Shown: positions 36,862 to 47,579 of the stretch, piece after piece
Layout: the number at the start of each line of letters is the position of its first letter
Numbering within the stretch: position 1 is the first letter of the stretch
NCBI GenBank assembly: GCA_913020045.1
Contig: CAJWBE010000020.1
Span: forward strand, 1-64,000
Source: an uncultured Oleiphilus sp.
GTDB taxonomy: Bacteria; Pseudomonadota; Gammaproteobacteria; Pseudomonadales; Oleiphilaceae
Length of the DNA: 64,000 nucleotides
Reading direction: 5' to 3'
Notes under the pieces: model-generated
Seen by the model: only the letters and a program-made list of their open reading frames with translations
Database searches by the model: none
What the model was told of the DNA's origin: nothing
Translations under genes and position numbers: made by a program

Positions 36862-38571
36862 GTGCCTCCTAACAGACCAATTACAGACAGCCTTAGATTT
36901 GTAGCTTCGCAATTACGCGTTCCCGAAATTAAGTATGTGGCTATTGACGAGCAAGAATGCCGTGACATAACACGCCGTTTTTTGCAGAGCATGAACGATA
37001 GCCAAGAAGCTTCGGTAATGGCGTTATCTGATGCTCGTCAGCTTTTGGCACCTCAGGATCGCTTTTCAGTGCGCGCGATGAACCTGATGTTCATCGTGGA
37101 TCGCTGCTTTGATGTTTGGTTAAGAAAATCATCACTCGATAAAGCACTGCAGCGATCTTTGCTTTCGTCACGTAGTCAGGTTTTTAGCATTGCCTACATG
37201 TCATTGGGGGAGTCAAAGCAGGTTGAGGCAATGGCGGGCTTGTTAGATGCAATGAGTAGTGCTCTCGTTGGGTGGTGTGAAAACCCTGAGCGAGCAAAAA
37301 AACAGGTTCCTCAATTAGTCGACGATACCCTAGCTGCGCTGTGTGGCTCACTTTCGCTTGACGCAATTGTGCAAGCAAACACTAGGTGGAAGAAATACTG
37401 GCAGGAAGCTGCGGAGCGTAAAGCGAAAATTACGCAGCGCTTAGTGTTGTCAGAGTCAGATGTCGTTGCAAAGCAGTTTGGCGATGCATTCGCTCAGGCC
37501 TATATAAACAAACAGTTTTCTTCCAGAGCGCTTTCTCCAGTAGTACAACGATTTTTGAATGACCAATGGTTTCGTTTTATTTCAAATGTGCAGATAGAGA
37601 TGTCCGACAAAGTGCTGCCTGAGCCGGTGACACTTTTGGGAAAGAAAATGCGCGCGGTATTTTGTGACAAGGGAAAAGCGGCCTTTCGTTACGGTGAGAC
37701 GCTAGTTGAGGATTTGGTCGAAGAGTTTGACCGTTACAACGTAGCCGTAGCACAAGACGTGTGGCAGGTTCTTTCAGACGAGATAATAGCCATTTTCAAA
37801 GGGCAGCCTTCGCAAGAGCAAGTGTTTATTCCGATTGAGATTGAGGTCAGTCTAGACAGTTTGGAGCCAGTCTCACCGAGAGGATATCAAGAAGGAGACT
37901 GGCTAATTGATGAAAGTACTTTTGTCCGTGCTGAGGTTCTCAAGATATTTGGCGGGCAAGGGCAAGCCCTGCTGATTAACCATTTGGGTATGAAATTAGA
38001 GCGTATTTCGATTAGCTCGCTTAATCGTCGTGTGCAGGAACGAGTTTTGAAAAAACTCCCAGCTCCGGTTAGCTATACGAGTGTGTTGTCCACGACACTA
38101 AGTGGTTTAGAAAAGGTGGCAAAAGCACAACTAGTTGCTCGAGAAAAAGCCGCTAAGAAAGCCCTTGATGAAGCGGCAGCGCTCAAAGCTGAACAGGATG
38201 CTGCTGCTCAAAATGTGCGTCAGAAAGCGGAAGAGATTGCACGCAGAACAAAAGAAATTGTTGATCGAAAAGAAGAAGCACAACGACTTGATAGGGAGCG
38301 TGTTGCCCTAGAGAAAGTGTCTAGTATGGCATTGGGCGCTTGGGTATCGATTGAAGCTGATGACGGGAAGCAGCGCTTTAAACTCGCGGTTAAATTCGCG
38401 GCAAGAAAACGCTATGTATTTGTAGATAAGTACGGGATTAAGAAACGTGAATATCATGAGCCTGAACTGATTGCTGATATTTTAAACGAGCGCTTGGTTA
38501 TTTTAAGCGATGGTGCTGACTTTGATGACAGTTTAGAGCGAGTTATTGGTCGTATTCGCATGTCTGGTTAA
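36862..38571 (+). CDS. DUF1631 family protein
   Basis: 569 residues, largely helical. An N-terminal DUF1631 region (about 1-300), a coiled coil rich in Lys, Glu and Ala near 420-485 (AREKAAKKALDEAAALKAEQ), and a C-terminal PilZ-like/beta region (LGAWVSIEADDGKQRFKLAVKFAARKRYVFVDKYGIKKREY near 490-530) match the DUF1631 proteins of Pseudomonas. Function is unknown. The GTG start has a weak ribosome-binding site and overlaps a nine-codon upstream frame (36843-36872). The PilZ gene follows 11 bases after its stop, which suggests a c-di-GMP-related role. Confidence 0.8.
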   Translation: MPPNRPITDSLRFVASQLRVPEIKYVAIDEQECRDITRRFLQSMNDSQEASVMALSDARQLLAPQDRFSVRAMNLMFIVDRCFDVWLRKSSLDKALQRSLLSSRSQVFSIAYMSLGESKQVEAMAGLLDAMSSALVGWCENPERAKKQVPQLVDDTLAALCGSLSLDAIVQANTRWKKYWQEAAERKAKITQRLVLSESDVVAKQFGDAFAQAYINKQFSSRALSPVVQRFLNDQWFRFISNVQIEMSDKVLPEPVTLLGKKMRAVFCDKGKAAFRYGETLVEDLVEEFDRYNVAVAQDVWQVLSDEIIAIFKGQPSQEQVFIPIEIEVSLDSLEPVSPRGYQEGDWLIDESTFVRAEVLKIFGGQGQALLINHLGMKLERISISSLNRRVQERVLKKLPAPVSYTSVLSTTLSGLEKVAKAQLVAREKAAKKALDEAAALKAEQDAAAQNVRQKAEEIARRTKEIVDRKEEAQRLDRERVALEKVSSMALGAWVSIEADDGKQRFKLAVKFAARKRYVFVDKYGIKKREYHEPELIADILNERLVILSDGADFDDSLERVIGRIRMSG

Positions 38572-38582
38572 GAGAGAGTTTA

Positions 38583-38960
38583 ATGGAAGACGAGCTGAGT
38601 AAGTTTTTTGATGTTGATGAGCGTAGAGATGAAGTCCGGTTAAATATCGGTGCAGAGATCTTTATAGAACGTGTCGCAGCAGAACCTGGAGACGCGGCTA
38701 GCTCGGACGTACTGCGTTGTGAAGCTGTTGATATTTCCGCGAACGGTATGCAGGTTGTTGTTGACGGCAAGTTGGCCGCCGGAGGTATTCATACCCTAAT
38801 TGTTGAAATCTATCGGAGTGAAGAAGTGTTTCGTTTAATTTCAGAGGTTAAGTGGGTGCGTCCACATACCGATGGGTTCCTAGTTGGTCTTGCACTTTTT
38901 GATTCAGACGGCAGTGAAATAATCGATTGGAAGATCGCGATGGCGAAATACTTAAACTAG
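38583..38960 (+). CDS. PilZ domain-containing protein
   Basis: 125 residues with an acidic N-terminal helix followed by one PilZ domain: ERRDEVRLNIGAEIF near residues 13-27 and DISANGMQVVV near 56, the latter matching the (D/N)xSxxG c-di-GMP motif. The RxxxR part is represented by ERRDEVR. It is therefore a candidate c-di-GMP receptor. It is paired with DUF1631 as in Pseudomonas and ends just before a terminator. Confidence 0.87.
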   Translation: MEDELSKFFDVDERRDEVRLNIGAEIFIERVAAEPGDAASSDVLRCEAVDISANGMQVVVDGKLAAGGIHTLIVEIYRSEEVFRLISEVKWVRPHTDGFLVGLALFDSDGSEIIDWKIAMAKYLN

Positions 38961-38977
38961 CAATTCTATCGCTTACT

Positions 38978-39003
38978 GGAGCGCTATGTTAGCGCTCCTT
39001 TAT
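38978..39003 (+). terminator. Intrinsic terminator after the PilZ gene
   Basis: GGAGCGCTA (38978-38986) pairs with TAGCGCTCC (38990-38998) around a three-base loop, followed by TTTATT. It lies between convergent genes. Confidence 0.82.
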
Positions 39004-39025
39004 TGCATTACTTTCGCAAACTTGC

Positions 39026-40150
39026 TTAGGGAACATCTAGCATTTCTTGCTCGTCGGCTTGTGAGTCAGGCCCAAACAGCTCATCTTTATCTAGCTCGCC
39101 TGCAACGTCGTCGATCGTAAACGAGCCGCCAATCCCTAAACCTTCAATAGACGGCATGGGGTCGCCAAGAAAATAAGCCGAGACATCGGCGACGGTCTGT
39201 TCTGGCTGCTCAAGCATTAACATATGGCCGAGCTTTGGATAGGTGACCAGCTGAGCATTCGGCAGCGTCTGGCTCCAGCGCTCGGCCAAATCAAAAGAGC
39301 TCCAAGCGTCTAGTTCACCCCATAAAACAACGGTTTCGGTATCTATCGCGCTAAAGTCGCTCGTCGTGCCATGGTCCATTAGTTCCTCAACAAGTTGGAG
39401 TTGCACGATGTTGGAGACCTGCATGCCTTGCCCTTGTGACAAGTGCAAGAAGCGTTTCGCATCCGCCACGCTTGGGGTTTCAGTAAAAAAATCATTGATT
39501 ATATTGGTGATCAATACAGAGGGCTGAAAGTAGCGAGATATGACTCTTGTGCGAGTAGCAAATGTTAATGAAGACGGCGTTTCTTGCTGAAATCCCGAGG
39601 GAGAAATTAGGACAAGCTTTTCGACATTATCGGGCCGCTTCAGCGCGTAGTTCGCCGCGAGAAACGCACCATAAGACGACGCGGCGATGTTCAAGTCGCG
39701 CAGCTTCAAGTCTTCGATAAAATACTCAAGCGTATGTTCTAGGTATTCTTGGGACAAATTGTCTGCACAGGTGCTTGTGTTATCGTCGACACAGTGAGTT
39801 GCCCCTGTTAGCCCCGCGCCGGGCAAGTCGATGGCGATGACTCTAAAATTCGCTCTGAGCGTTTCGATCCATGGTTCCCATGCATGTACAGAGTCCATCT
39901 CCCCATGGATCAATAAAACCACCGGACCTTCACCAATATCGCGGTAGTGAATTGAGTGTCCAAAATCATTTTTTATCCAATATGAATCAAGGTAGCTGTA
40001 TCGGCTAGTGACATACCAATCTGGAAGCTCAGAAAAACCAAGAAAACTTGTTAGCGACGAGGAAGATTTTGTAGCTGTTTTAAGGTTGCTGCAACCACTC
40101 AATACCATTGTGGAGAGCAGGAATACTAATAGTGCTAACGTTCGATTCAC
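39026..40150 (-). CDS. Alpha/beta hydrolase lipoprotein
   Basis: 374 residues with a lipoprotein signal ending VLSGC (acylated Cys near 20). The alpha/beta-hydrolase core includes LLIHGEMDSVHAW near residue 78, DLPGAGLTG near 107, a nucleophile elbow ASSYGAF near 155 (A-x-S-x-G instead of G-x-S-x-G), the acid in WGELDAW near 278 and the His in KLGHMLMLEQP near 305. It is probably a membrane-anchored esterase or lipase-like enzyme of unknown substrate. The C-terminus is acidic. It stands alone, downstream of fabI on the same strand. Confidence 0.82.
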   Translation of the reverse strand: MNRTLALLVFLLSTMVLSGCSNLKTATKSSSSLTSFLGFSELPDWYVTSRYSYLDSYWIKNDFGHSIHYRDIGEGPVVLLIHGEMDSVHAWEPWIETLRANFRVIAIDLPGAGLTGATHCVDDNTSTCADNLSQEYLEHTLEYFIEDLKLRDLNIAASSYGAFLAANYALKRPDNVEKLVLISPSGFQQETPSSLTFATRTRVISRYFQPSVLITNIINDFFTETPSVADAKRFLHLSQGQGMQVSNIVQLQLVEELMDHGTTSDFSAIDTETVVLWGELDAWSSFDLAERWSQTLPNAQLVTYPKLGHMLMLEQPEQTVADVSAYFLGDPMPSIEGLGIGGSFTIDDVAGELDKDELFGPDSQADEQEMLDVP

Positions 40151-40234
40151 TGAATAGGTCCATATTCAAGAGTAAAAACAAGAGGAGGGAAGGTTAATTG
40201 AATGCACTCATTAGTTCAGTGACGTAGTCCCATT

Positions 40235-41023
40235 TTATTCCTCAAAGCTACGCATCGCGGTGGTACTAAAACCGCCGTCAACATAAAGAATTTCGCCAGT
40301 GATACCGCTAGCGAGACCGCTGCACAAAAATGCGGCCGCATTTCCGACTTCTTCAGTGGTTACATTGCGTCGCAAGGGGGTTTGCTTCTCATTTTCGCTT
40401 AGCATTTTTCTGAAATTTTTAATTCCTGACGCGGCGAGCGTCCGTATGGGGCCGGCTGATATCGCGTTAACGCGCGTACCTTCAGGGCCGAGCGCGTTTG
40501 CCATGTAACGAACGTTTGCCTCCAAACTCGCTTTAGCAAGACCCATGACATTGTAGTTCGGCAGTGTTCGGTTGGCACCAAGGTAGCTAAGTGTTAGTAG
40601 ACTGCCATCGCGATCCTTCATTAGCTCGCGGGCTCCTTTGGCAAGCGCTACAAAGCTATAAGAGCTGATGTCATGGGCGATTGAAAAACCTTCGCGTGTC
40701 GTAACATCTACATAGTTTCCGTCTAACTCATGGCCTGGCGCAAAGCCAACCGAGTGTACAAGGATATCTATTCCGTCCCAAACTTTGTCTATCTCGCGAA
40801 ACAGTGCCGTAATGTCATCGTCACTTGCTACGTCGCAGGGTAAGGTAAACGCAGCGTTCCAATTTTCGCCAAAACCTTCTACACGTTTCTTGAGTTTTTC
40901 ATTCTGATAGGTCAGCCCGATTTCGGCACCTTCGCGATAGAAAGCATTGGCAATTCCCGACGCAATAGAAAGTTTGCTGGCAACGCCAACGATTAACGCT
41001 TTTTTTCCGCTTAGAAAACCCAT
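40235..41023 (-). CDS. fabI: Enoyl-[acyl-carrier-protein] reductase (NADH) FabI
   Basis: 262 residues, short-chain dehydrogenase fold. FabI reduces enoyl-ACP in type II fatty acid synthesis. It has the variant nucleotide motif [14 protein letters not shown] near residue 12, the catalytic Tyr and Lys in [20 protein letters not shown] near 155-175, and [18 protein letters not shown] near 188. An AGGAGT site precedes the ATG. yejF ends 16 bases upstream; the yejABEF-fabI order matches Pseudomonas. Confidence 0.97.
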   Translation of the reverse strand: MGFLSGKKALIVGVASKLSIASGIANAFYREGAEIGLTYQNEKLKKRVEGFGENWNAAFTLPCDVASDDDITALFREIDKVWDGIDILVHSVGFAPGHELDGNYVDVTTREGFSIAHDISSYSFVALAKGARELMKDRDGSLLTLSYLGANRTLPNYNVMGLAKASLEANVRYMANALGPEGTRVNAISAGPIRTLAASGIKNFRKMLSENEKQTPLRRNVTTEEVGNAAAFLCSGLASGITGEILYVDGGFSTTAMRSFEE

Positions 41024-41039
41024 TATTGACTCCTATAAT

Positions 41040-42665
41040 CTAATTAACTGACGCGTCAGAGTAAAAGTATGCTGCACTCAACAAGGTTTGAGTATACGGC
41101 TGTTGTGGCGAATCAAATAGCTCAGCACAACTTGCTTGCTCAATAATTTTGCCTTCCTTCATAACCATGACGTAATGACTGAGTGCTTTAACGACGGCTA
41201 GGTCGTGGCTGATAAATATATACGCGATTGAGTATTTGGCTTGCAGGCGCTTCAGCAATTCAATGACCTGAACTTGCACGGTTCGGTCGAGAGCGGAGGT
41301 TGGTTCGTCCAGAATGATTAGTTTTGGTTTAAGCGCGAGTGCGCGGGCAATTGCAATTCGCTGGCGTTGTCCGCCAGAAAATTCGTGGGGGTAGCGGTGG
41401 CGCATTTCGGGGTCAAGCTCAACCTCTCGTAAAGCGCTGATGAGGATCTCTTCTCGTTCCTCTTGCTTGCCTATGTTATGAATACTCAAACCCTCTTCGA
41501 TAATCTGAGCGACCGACATTCTTGGACTTAAGCTACCGTATGGGTCCTGAAAGACGATCTGAATATCCTTGCGGTAAGGTCTAAATTCAGCTTGATCAAG
41601 TTCAGAAATACTATCGCCATTAAATGTAACCTCACCATGTGATGAAATTAACTTGAGAATCGCTAGGCCCAACGTGGTTTTCCCGCTGCCACTTTCGCCG
41701 ACAACTCCTAAGGTCTCGCCCGCATGAATTGATAACGAGATGTCTTGCACCGCATGGAGACTTTCGAGAGTTTTCCCCCAGAAACTTTTTCGTATGGGGA
41801 ATGCAACGTTAATGTTATTAGCTGTTAATACGCTTGGTGAGTTCGAGGCGACAGGTGCGGGTTGTCCGCTGGGCTCTGCAGAGATTAGATCTCGAGTATA
41901 AGGGTGCTTGGGAGCGCTGAACACTTGTTCACAGGTGTCGCTTTCTACGACATAGCCGCCTTTCATAACAATGACTTTGTCCGCGTTGTGTTTTACAACA
42001 TTTAGGTCATGTGAAATCAGTATAACGGCCATGTTTAATTTTTTTTGTAGTGATTTTATTAGCTCGAGAACTTGCTTTTGTACCGTCACATCTAACGCTG
42101 TCGTAGGCTCGTCGGCGATAAGAATGTCTGGTTCATTCGCTAGCGCCATGGCAATCATTACGCGTTGTTTCTGGCCGCCTGAAAGCTGATGAGGGTAATC
42201 TTTCAGTCGTGATTCAGGAGATGGTATGCCAACTAAGGTTAACAACTCTAGCACCCGTTCTCTGGCCTGTGTCGCTCTATAGCCTTTGTGCAGGATCAGC
42301 GCTTCCGCTATTTGTTTTTCGATACAATGCAGCGGGTTGAGGGACGTCATCGGTTCTTGGAATATCATTCCAATCTGATTACCCCGAACGCCTCGTATTT
42401 GCTTGTCAGTGCAGCGTAGCAAGTCCATGCCTTGGAATAATACTTTTCCGCGAGGGTTTGAGGCGGTTTCTTTTGGCAGCAATTGCAACATCGACAGTGT
42501 AGAGACTGATTTTCCTGAACCGCTTTCGCCTACGATTGCGAGAGTCTCTCCTGCATCTAGGTCGAAAGACAGGCTGTGGACAGCATTTACTCTTTGCTTA
42601 CCAACAATAAACTGAACGGCAAGGTCGCGAACTGAAAGCAGGGCGGAAGAGTTGTCGTTGGGCAC
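41040..42665 (-). CDS. yejF: Peptide ABC transporter ATP-binding protein YejF
   Basis: 541 residues with two fused ABC ATPase domains. Each has a Walker A GESGSGKS/T (near 42 and 333), an ABC signature (LSGGQKQR near 157, FSGGQRQR near 443) and a Walker B (ADEPTTALD, LDEPTSALD). It energises the YejBE permease for microcin C/peptide-type uptake. The start codon overlaps the yejE stop by one base. Confidence 0.95.
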   Translation of the reverse strand: MPNDNSSALLSVRDLAVQFIVGKQRVNAVHSLSFDLDAGETLAIVGESGSGKSVSTLSMLQLLPKETASNPRGKVLFQGMDLLRCTDKQIRGVRGNQIGMIFQEPMTSLNPLHCIEKQIAEALILHKGYRATQARERVLELLTLVGIPSPESRLKDYPHQLSGGQKQRVMIAMALANEPDILIADEPTTALDVTVQKQVLELIKSLQKKLNMAVILISHDLNVVKHNADKVIVMKGGYVVESDTCEQVFSAPKHPYTRDLISAEPSGQPAPVASNSPSVLTANNINVAFPIRKSFWGKTLESLHAVQDISLSIHAGETLGVVGESGSGKTTLGLAILKLISSHGEVTFNGDSISELDQAEFRPYRKDIQIVFQDPYGSLSPRMSVAQIIEEGLSIHNIGKQEEREEILISALREVELDPEMRHRYPHEFSGGQRQRIAIARALALKPKLIILDEPTSALDRTVQVQVIELLKRLQAKYSIAYIFISHDLAVVKALSHYVMVMKEGKIIEQASCAELFDSPQQPYTQTLLSAAYFYSDASVN

Positions 42666-43708
42666 TATAGCTTCCTCGGGTCAAATGCGTCGCGCACCGC
42701 TTCGCCAATAAAAACCAGTAGCGATAGCATGACAGCGAGAACAATAAATGCTGACACACCAAGCCATGGCGCATGCAGATTGGCCTTCCCTTGAGCGATA
42801 AGCTCACCTAATGAAGGCGAGCCCGGCGGCAATCCAAAGCCCAAGAAGTCGAGAGACGTCAGTGTTGTGATTGACCCCGTTAAGATGAAGGGCATAAACG
42901 TTAGCGTGGCGACCATGGCATTGGGTAGCATATGAGTAAACATGATGCCTTTGTTGTCTAAGCCAAGCGCGCGGGCTGCTCTAACGTACTCTAGGTTGCG
43001 GGCTCGCAAAAACTCTGCCCGCACCACGTCGACTAACCCCATCCAACTAAAAAGAAGCATGATGCCCAGTAGCCACCAAAAATTAGGCGTGATGAAACTT
43101 GTCATAATAATTAGTAAAAAAAGTACCGGAAGACCTGACCATATCTCAATAATACGTTGACCAATAAGGTCAACTTTCCCGCCGTAGAAGCCCTGTAATG
43201 CGCCGATCAAAACACCGACAATCGAACTAAATAGCGTTAAGCAAAGCCCGAATAAGACTGAAATTCGAAAACCATACAACAGGCGAGCGACGACATCCCT
43301 AGCTTGATCGTCTGTGCCAAGAAGGTTCTCTGTATCCGGCGACGATGGCGCAGGGCTACTTAGTTGATAATTTATCGTGTCATAGCTGTAACGGATAGGC
43401 GGCCATACCATCCAGCCGTTACTGTTAATTAGGTCGGCAACATATTCGTCCCGATAGTCCGCCTCCGATTCAAACTCCCCTCCAAAGGCTGTTTCTGGGT
43501 AGCTTTCGAAAATAGGAAAATATAGGGTATCTTGATGGGAAACGATGAGAGGCTTATCGTTTGCGACAAACTCTGAAAACAAAGAGATAAAGAATAAGAC
43601 CAAAAATATTCTAAGAGACCATAAGCCTCGTTTATTGGCTCGAAAGTTTTGCCATCGTCTTTGGTTAATAGCGCTCCAGCGACTCGGAGAAAGTGCCAAC
43701 ATCATCAT
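42665..43708 (-). CDS. yejE: Peptide ABC transporter permease YejE
   Basis: 347 residues, with one TM near residue 30 and a BPD_transp_1 core of five TM helices from about 135. The EAA-type loop reads [23 protein letters not shown] near 240. A long periplasmic loop near 55-125 follows TM1. The first of three consecutive ATG codons overlaps the yejB stop by four bases; the third (43702) has the better spacing from AGAAGG. It partners YejB. Confidence 0.95.
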   Translation of the reverse strand: MMMLALSPSRWSAINQRRWQNFRANKRGLWSLRIFLVLFFISLFSEFVANDKPLIVSHQDTLYFPIFESYPETAFGGEFESEADYRDEYVADLINSNGWMVWPPIRYSYDTINYQLSSPAPSSPDTENLLGTDDQARDVVARLLYGFRISVLFGLCLTLFSSIVGVLIGALQGFYGGKVDLIGQRIIEIWSGLPVLFLLIIMTSFITPNFWWLLGIMLLFSWMGLVDVVRAEFLRARNLEYVRAARALGLDNKGIMFTHMLPNAMVATLTFMPFILTGSITTLTSLDFLGFGLPPGSPSLGELIAQGKANLHAPWLGVSAFIVLAVMLSLLVFIGEAVRDAFDPRKL

Positions 43709-44796
43709 CCTTCTCTGCTTTCGAAATCGATACGAGGGTCAATGACAACATAGGTCAGGTCGCTCAATAGTTTTAAAATAAGGCCTAACAGAGTAAAGAC
43801 ATATAGTGTGCCGAACATTACTGGGTAGTCGCGATTTAAGACGGCCTCAAATCCCAGCAAGCCTAAGCCATCAAGTGAAAAGATAACCTCAATTAACATC
43901 GAGCCGGTGAAAAATATCCCTATCAGTGCGGCAGGCATGCCGGCAATCACAATCAGCATTGCATTTCTAAAAACATGGCCGTAAAGCACTCTGTTGTCGC
44001 TAAGGCCTTTCGCTTTTGCGGTGACGACGTACTGTTTTTTTATCTCATCGAGAAAGGAGTTTTTAGTTAACATGGTTAAGGTAGCAAAGCCGCCTATAAC
44101 GATCGCGGTAACAGGAAGCACCAAGTGCCACGCGTAGTCTAGGATCTGTTGAGTAAATGTCATGCTTTCAAAATTTGAAGAGGTCAATCCGCGCAAGGGA
44201 AACCAGTCTAAGTAGGACCCTCCCGCAAAAAATACGATGAGTAGGACTCCGAATAAAAAGCCCGGTATCGCATAGCCGACAATAATGACGCTGCTGGTCC
44301 AAACATCAAACTTAGAGCCGTCCGTTAATGCCTTTTTGATTCCTAAGGGGATCGAGATCAAGTAGATGATTAAGGTTGACCACAAGCCTAGAGAAATTGA
44401 TACCGGCATCTTTTCGAGCACCAAGTCGGTTACACTTTTGTCGCGGAAAAAGCTCTCTCCAAAATCAAATACCGCGTAATTCTTAATCATTACAAAGAAT
44501 CGCTCCCAGGCAGGTTTGTCAAACCCGTATAGTTTTTCGATGCGCGCTACGAGTTCAGGGTCTAAGCCTTGGGCGCCGCGGTACTGGCTATTGCTCGATC
44601 CAGTACTGCTATTCATGGCCATATCTCCTGAGCCACCTAAGCGAGCTTGAACGTCAGAATCAAGGCCTTGGATGTCCGCAAGCATCTTTTCGACTGGCCC
44701 GCCAGGCGCTGCCTGCACAATCACAAAGTTGAGGAGCATGATTCCTAACAGAGTAGGAATCATGAGAAGGAGTCTTCTGACGATATAGGCTGTCAT
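43705..44796 (-). CDS. yejB: Peptide ABC transporter permease YejB
   Basis: 363 residues. TM1 near residues 9-30 is followed by a periplasmic segment and the BPD_transp_1 core, with [28 protein letters not shown] near 250. It is the partner of YejE. The gene follows yejA by four bases and overlaps yejE by four, so the transporter genes are tightly coupled. Confidence 0.95.
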   Translation of the reverse strand: MTAYIVRRLLLMIPTLLGIMLLNFVIVQAAPGGPVEKMLADIQGLDSDVQARLGGSGDMAMNSSTGSSNSQYRGAQGLDPELVARIEKLYGFDKPAWERFFVMIKNYAVFDFGESFFRDKSVTDLVLEKMPVSISLGLWSTLIIYLISIPLGIKKALTDGSKFDVWTSSVIIVGYAIPGFLFGVLLIVFFAGGSYLDWFPLRGLTSSNFESMTFTQQILDYAWHLVLPVTAIVIGGFATLTMLTKNSFLDEIKKQYVVTAKAKGLSDNRVLYGHVFRNAMLIVIAGMPAALIGIFFTGSMLIEVIFSLDGLGLLGFEAVLNRDYPVMFGTLYVFTLLGLILKLLSDLTYVVIDPRIDFESREG

Positions 44797-44800
44797 TGAC

Positions 44801-46576
44801 TTATTTTATCCACCATGTGTCGATGGATACGCCCGACTTGGGTGTGATGCTAGGCCGGGCTAGTTTGTTGCTGTATGCAATTCGGTCGAGAGGGTTGTAC
44901 CAGTTGGGAATCACGTAGTGGCCCGCTAACAGCATTCGATCTAGTACTCTGGTTCGATTAATGAGCGTTTCCCTGTCTGGCGCGCTAATAACTAAGTCTA
45001 CTAAGCGATCGATTACTGGGTCATTAATGCCTGCTAGGTTGCGAGAGCCATTTTGACTTGCTCGAGATGAATGCCAGTAGTCTCTTTGCTCGTTTCCTGG
45101 AGAATCTGATTGCCCGAAACTGCTCACCATTATATCAAAGTCAAAGTCACGCATTCGGTTGATATACTGTGTAGTATCGACTACTCGTATACTGGCCTGA
45201 ATGCCAAGCTTATTGAGGTTTTTGATGTAGGGCTGAACAATTCGCTCAAAATCTTTTTGGTAAAGTAAAAACTCAAACTGCATGGGCTGGTCATATTGCG
45301 GGTGTCTTAATTTGCCATCTTTTATGGTCCACCCCGCAGACTTTAATAGAGTGGTTGCTGTTCTGAGGTTTTTTCGCAAACTATTTGGCTTGCTGGTACT
45401 GGGTGAAACATAGGGTGTTGTAAAAATACTCTCCGGAACTTGCTCTTTAAGGGGCAGCAATATTTCTAGTTCTGCCGGCGTAGGTAGTCCGTCGGATGCA
45501 AGTTCAGAGTTTTCAAAGTAGTTGTTTGCTCGGCGATACTGCCCGTTAAAAAGGTTTTGATTTGTCCATTCAAAATCAAATGCGTAATCTAAAGCTTGCC
45601 GTACTTTAACGTCTTGAAATTGTGAGCGCCGCGTATTAATCACAAATGCTTGCATCCCTGTGGGTCTCTGATGCTCGAGCTCTTCTTTTACTAATATACC
45701 CTCATCAAATTTTTTGCCTTCGTACGCGTTAGCCCAATTGCGAGCTGTACGCTCGACCCGAAAGTCATACTCTCCGGCTTTGAAGGCCTCTAGCGCAACA
45801 GTGTTGTCTTTGTAGTACTCAAAGACTAGCTTATCAAAATTGTATTTTCCTGCGTTTACAGGAAGGTCTTTAGCCCAATAGTTAAGGTTACGGACGTAAG
45901 TGATTGAGCGCCCAGGTACAAAGCTGTCTATAACATAGGGACCATTTCCGATAGGGGCAGAAAGTGAGGCGGTGCCAAATTCGTTGGCTTCCCAGTATTT
46001 TTTGTTAAGAATTGGCATTTGCCCAAGAATTAGCGGAAGTTCGCGATTCGATTTATTGGCTGAATCAAACCGAATGGTTAGCGGATCAATGATTTTGACT
46101 GCTTTGACGTCTCCGTAATAAGCGCTATAAAAAGGTCGTGCTTTTTCGTTGGTGGTGAGAGAGTCAAAGCTAAATTTAACGTCTTTAGCGAGAATCGGAG
46201 ACCCATCACTAAATCTAGCATTTTTGTTGATATGGAACGTCACAAATGAACGATCGACTGGTACCTCAATACGCTCCGCTATCAGGCCATATTCGCTGAA
46301 AGCTTCATCTTCTGAATGAGCCGTGAGGCTTTCATATAAATAGCCGATTCCCGCGCCGGCAACTCCTTTTATGATAAAAGGGTTGAATGAATCAAAGTTA
46401 TCACCGATGACTGCTCTCTTTAACACGCCGCCTTTTGGCGCGTTTGGGTTGGTATATTCAAAGTGCTTGAATTGGTCGTTGTACTTAAGCTTCCCATGCA
46501 TGGCTATGCCATGCTGAGGCTCGACGGCAAAGAGAAGGTTGGGCAGAAGAATTGCCACGCAAAGAATCAGTCGCAT
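44801..46576 (-). CDS. yejA: Periplasmic peptide-binding protein YejA
   Basis: 591 residues, SBP_bac_5 family. The signal peptide is about 17 residues ([17 protein letters not shown]). The mature protein starts with [29 protein letters not shown], typical of YejA. It delivers oligopeptides (microcin C type in E. coli) to YejBEF. First gene of the yejABEF-fabI run on the minus strand. Confidence 0.94.
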   Translation of the reverse strand: MRLILCVAILLPNLLFAVEPQHGIAMHGKLKYNDQFKHFEYTNPNAPKGGVLKRAVIGDNFDSFNPFIIKGVAGAGIGYLYESLTAHSEDEAFSEYGLIAERIEVPVDRSFVTFHINKNARFSDGSPILAKDVKFSFDSLTTNEKARPFYSAYYGDVKAVKIIDPLTIRFDSANKSNRELPLILGQMPILNKKYWEANEFGTASLSAPIGNGPYVIDSFVPGRSITYVRNLNYWAKDLPVNAGKYNFDKLVFEYYKDNTVALEAFKAGEYDFRVERTARNWANAYEGKKFDEGILVKEELEHQRPTGMQAFVINTRRSQFQDVKVRQALDYAFDFEWTNQNLFNGQYRRANNYFENSELASDGLPTPAELEILLPLKEQVPESIFTTPYVSPSTSKPNSLRKNLRTATTLLKSAGWTIKDGKLRHPQYDQPMQFEFLLYQKDFERIVQPYIKNLNKLGIQASIRVVDTTQYINRMRDFDFDIMVSSFGQSDSPGNEQRDYWHSSRASQNGSRNLAGINDPVIDRLVDLVISAPDRETLINRTRVLDRMLLAGHYVIPNWYNPLDRIAYSNKLARPSITPKSGVSIDTWWIK

Positions 46577-46734
46577 AGTATTGTCTAGGCTTAATTATTG
46601 TGAGTTTAGCTAGCTGATCCTAAATGGATTTAGGGGAGGGGTCTAGACATTTGGCACATTTTAGCGCCCTTAACACAATGGTAATTGAAAACTGTTTAAT
46701 TTGTGAGCTGACCCCCGAGTAGATGCGCTTGGAC

Positions 46735-47208
46735 CTATGCACGTCCGAGCGTTTGTCGGCCAGACATTACGGCTGTTTTTCCTTTGTCGCCGTACAGGGT
46801 TGGAGATGTATTTTGGCCGCGAATAATAGTCATCAGCTTAGCTGTCCGATGCTGACTTCGTGTGATGATTGCGCCATTGACCTCATTTTGCTGCTTACAT
46901 TGCTCAAGTAGGTCGAGAGACTGCTTCCATAGCTTCACTAACGCGTTGTCACCAAATTTTTCGAGTGCCTCCGTTACGTGACCCGGTTTTACGCCCAGCC
47001 CGCAGGTGGCCAACAGCTTGGCTTTCTGTTTTGCCCGAGTTTCGATTAATTTAACGAGAGAGTCTTTCTGGACGCTGACCTGTTTCAGCTGAATGCTTTC
47101 GCGCGTCGCTAGAAGTTGTTTTTCGTGGGTTAGGACCTGCTTTAATTGCTCTAAGTCCAAAATATCTTGTGTGACGGCTGCTTTGAGTTGTTCAATTGAG
47201 TCTGACAT
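46735..47208 (-). CDS. flgN: Flagellar export chaperone FlgN
   Basis: 157 residues, mostly helical/coiled coil (EQLKQVLTHEKQLLATRESIQLKQVSVQKDSLVKLIETR near 17-60), matching FlgN in size and placement after flgM. FlgN binds the hook-associated proteins FlgK and FlgL. It begins 29 bases after the flgM stop and is probably read from the flgA and flgM promoters. Sequence similarity is limited, so context carries much of the call. Confidence 0.85.
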   Translation of the reverse strand: MSDSIEQLKAAVTQDILDLEQLKQVLTHEKQLLATRESIQLKQVSVQKDSLVKLIETRAKQKAKLLATCGLGVKPGHVTEALEKFGDNALVKLWKQSLDLLEQCKQQNEVNGAIITRSQHRTAKLMTIIRGQNTSPTLYGDKGKTAVMSGRQTLGRA

Positions 47209-47237
47209 GTGGAAGCTCGCTTGATATAAAAGAGTGG

Positions 47238-47549
47238 TTAACCCTCCATATCAAGCATTTTTTGCGCCACTTTTTCAGGGCTGATCTCGTAGCTGCCGTT
47301 TTCTATTCTGGCGCGAATGGCATCAACTCTAGATTGATCTACCTCGGGGAGTGACTTTAACTCGCCTTCTAGTTTTGTAAGTGCTTGGGCTTCACTGCTA
47401 ATGCTGACACTTGTGCCGCTTGCATCTCCAGCACTACTAGGGGCAGATTCAGCGCGCGGCGCGGCTGCACTTGCTACTTTACCTGTCGTGCCTTGGCTAC
47501 GGGAATTGTCCGGCCTAGGCGCGTTTAAATTGTTTATATCAATGCTCAT
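47238..47549 (-). CDS. flgM: Anti-sigma-28 factor FlgM
   Basis: 103 residues from the ATG at 47549, six bases after an AAGGTG ribosome-binding site; the in-frame GTG/ATG at 47558/47555 overlap that site. The N-terminus is disordered, rich in Ala and Ser; the C-terminal half (VSISSEAQALTKLEGELKSLPEVDQSRVDAIRARIENGSYEISPEKVAQKMLD) is the FliA-binding FlgM core. It holds sigma-28 inactive until the hook is complete and FlgM is exported. It has its own sigma-28 promoter. Confidence 0.93.
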   Translation of the reverse strand: MSIDINNLNAPRPDNSRSQGTTGKVASAAAPRAESAPSSAGDASGTSVSISSEAQALTKLEGELKSLPEVDQSRVDAIRARIENGSYEISPEKVAQKMLDMEG

Positions 47550-47579
47550 CTGCATCACCTTAAAATTTCATCTGACTTC

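Noticed and set aside
46644-46661. TTGGCACATTTTAGC, resembling a sigma-54 promoter between yejA and flgN
   Set aside because: The GG-to-GC spacing is nine bases instead of ten and it points into the 3' end of flgN, with no gene to drive.
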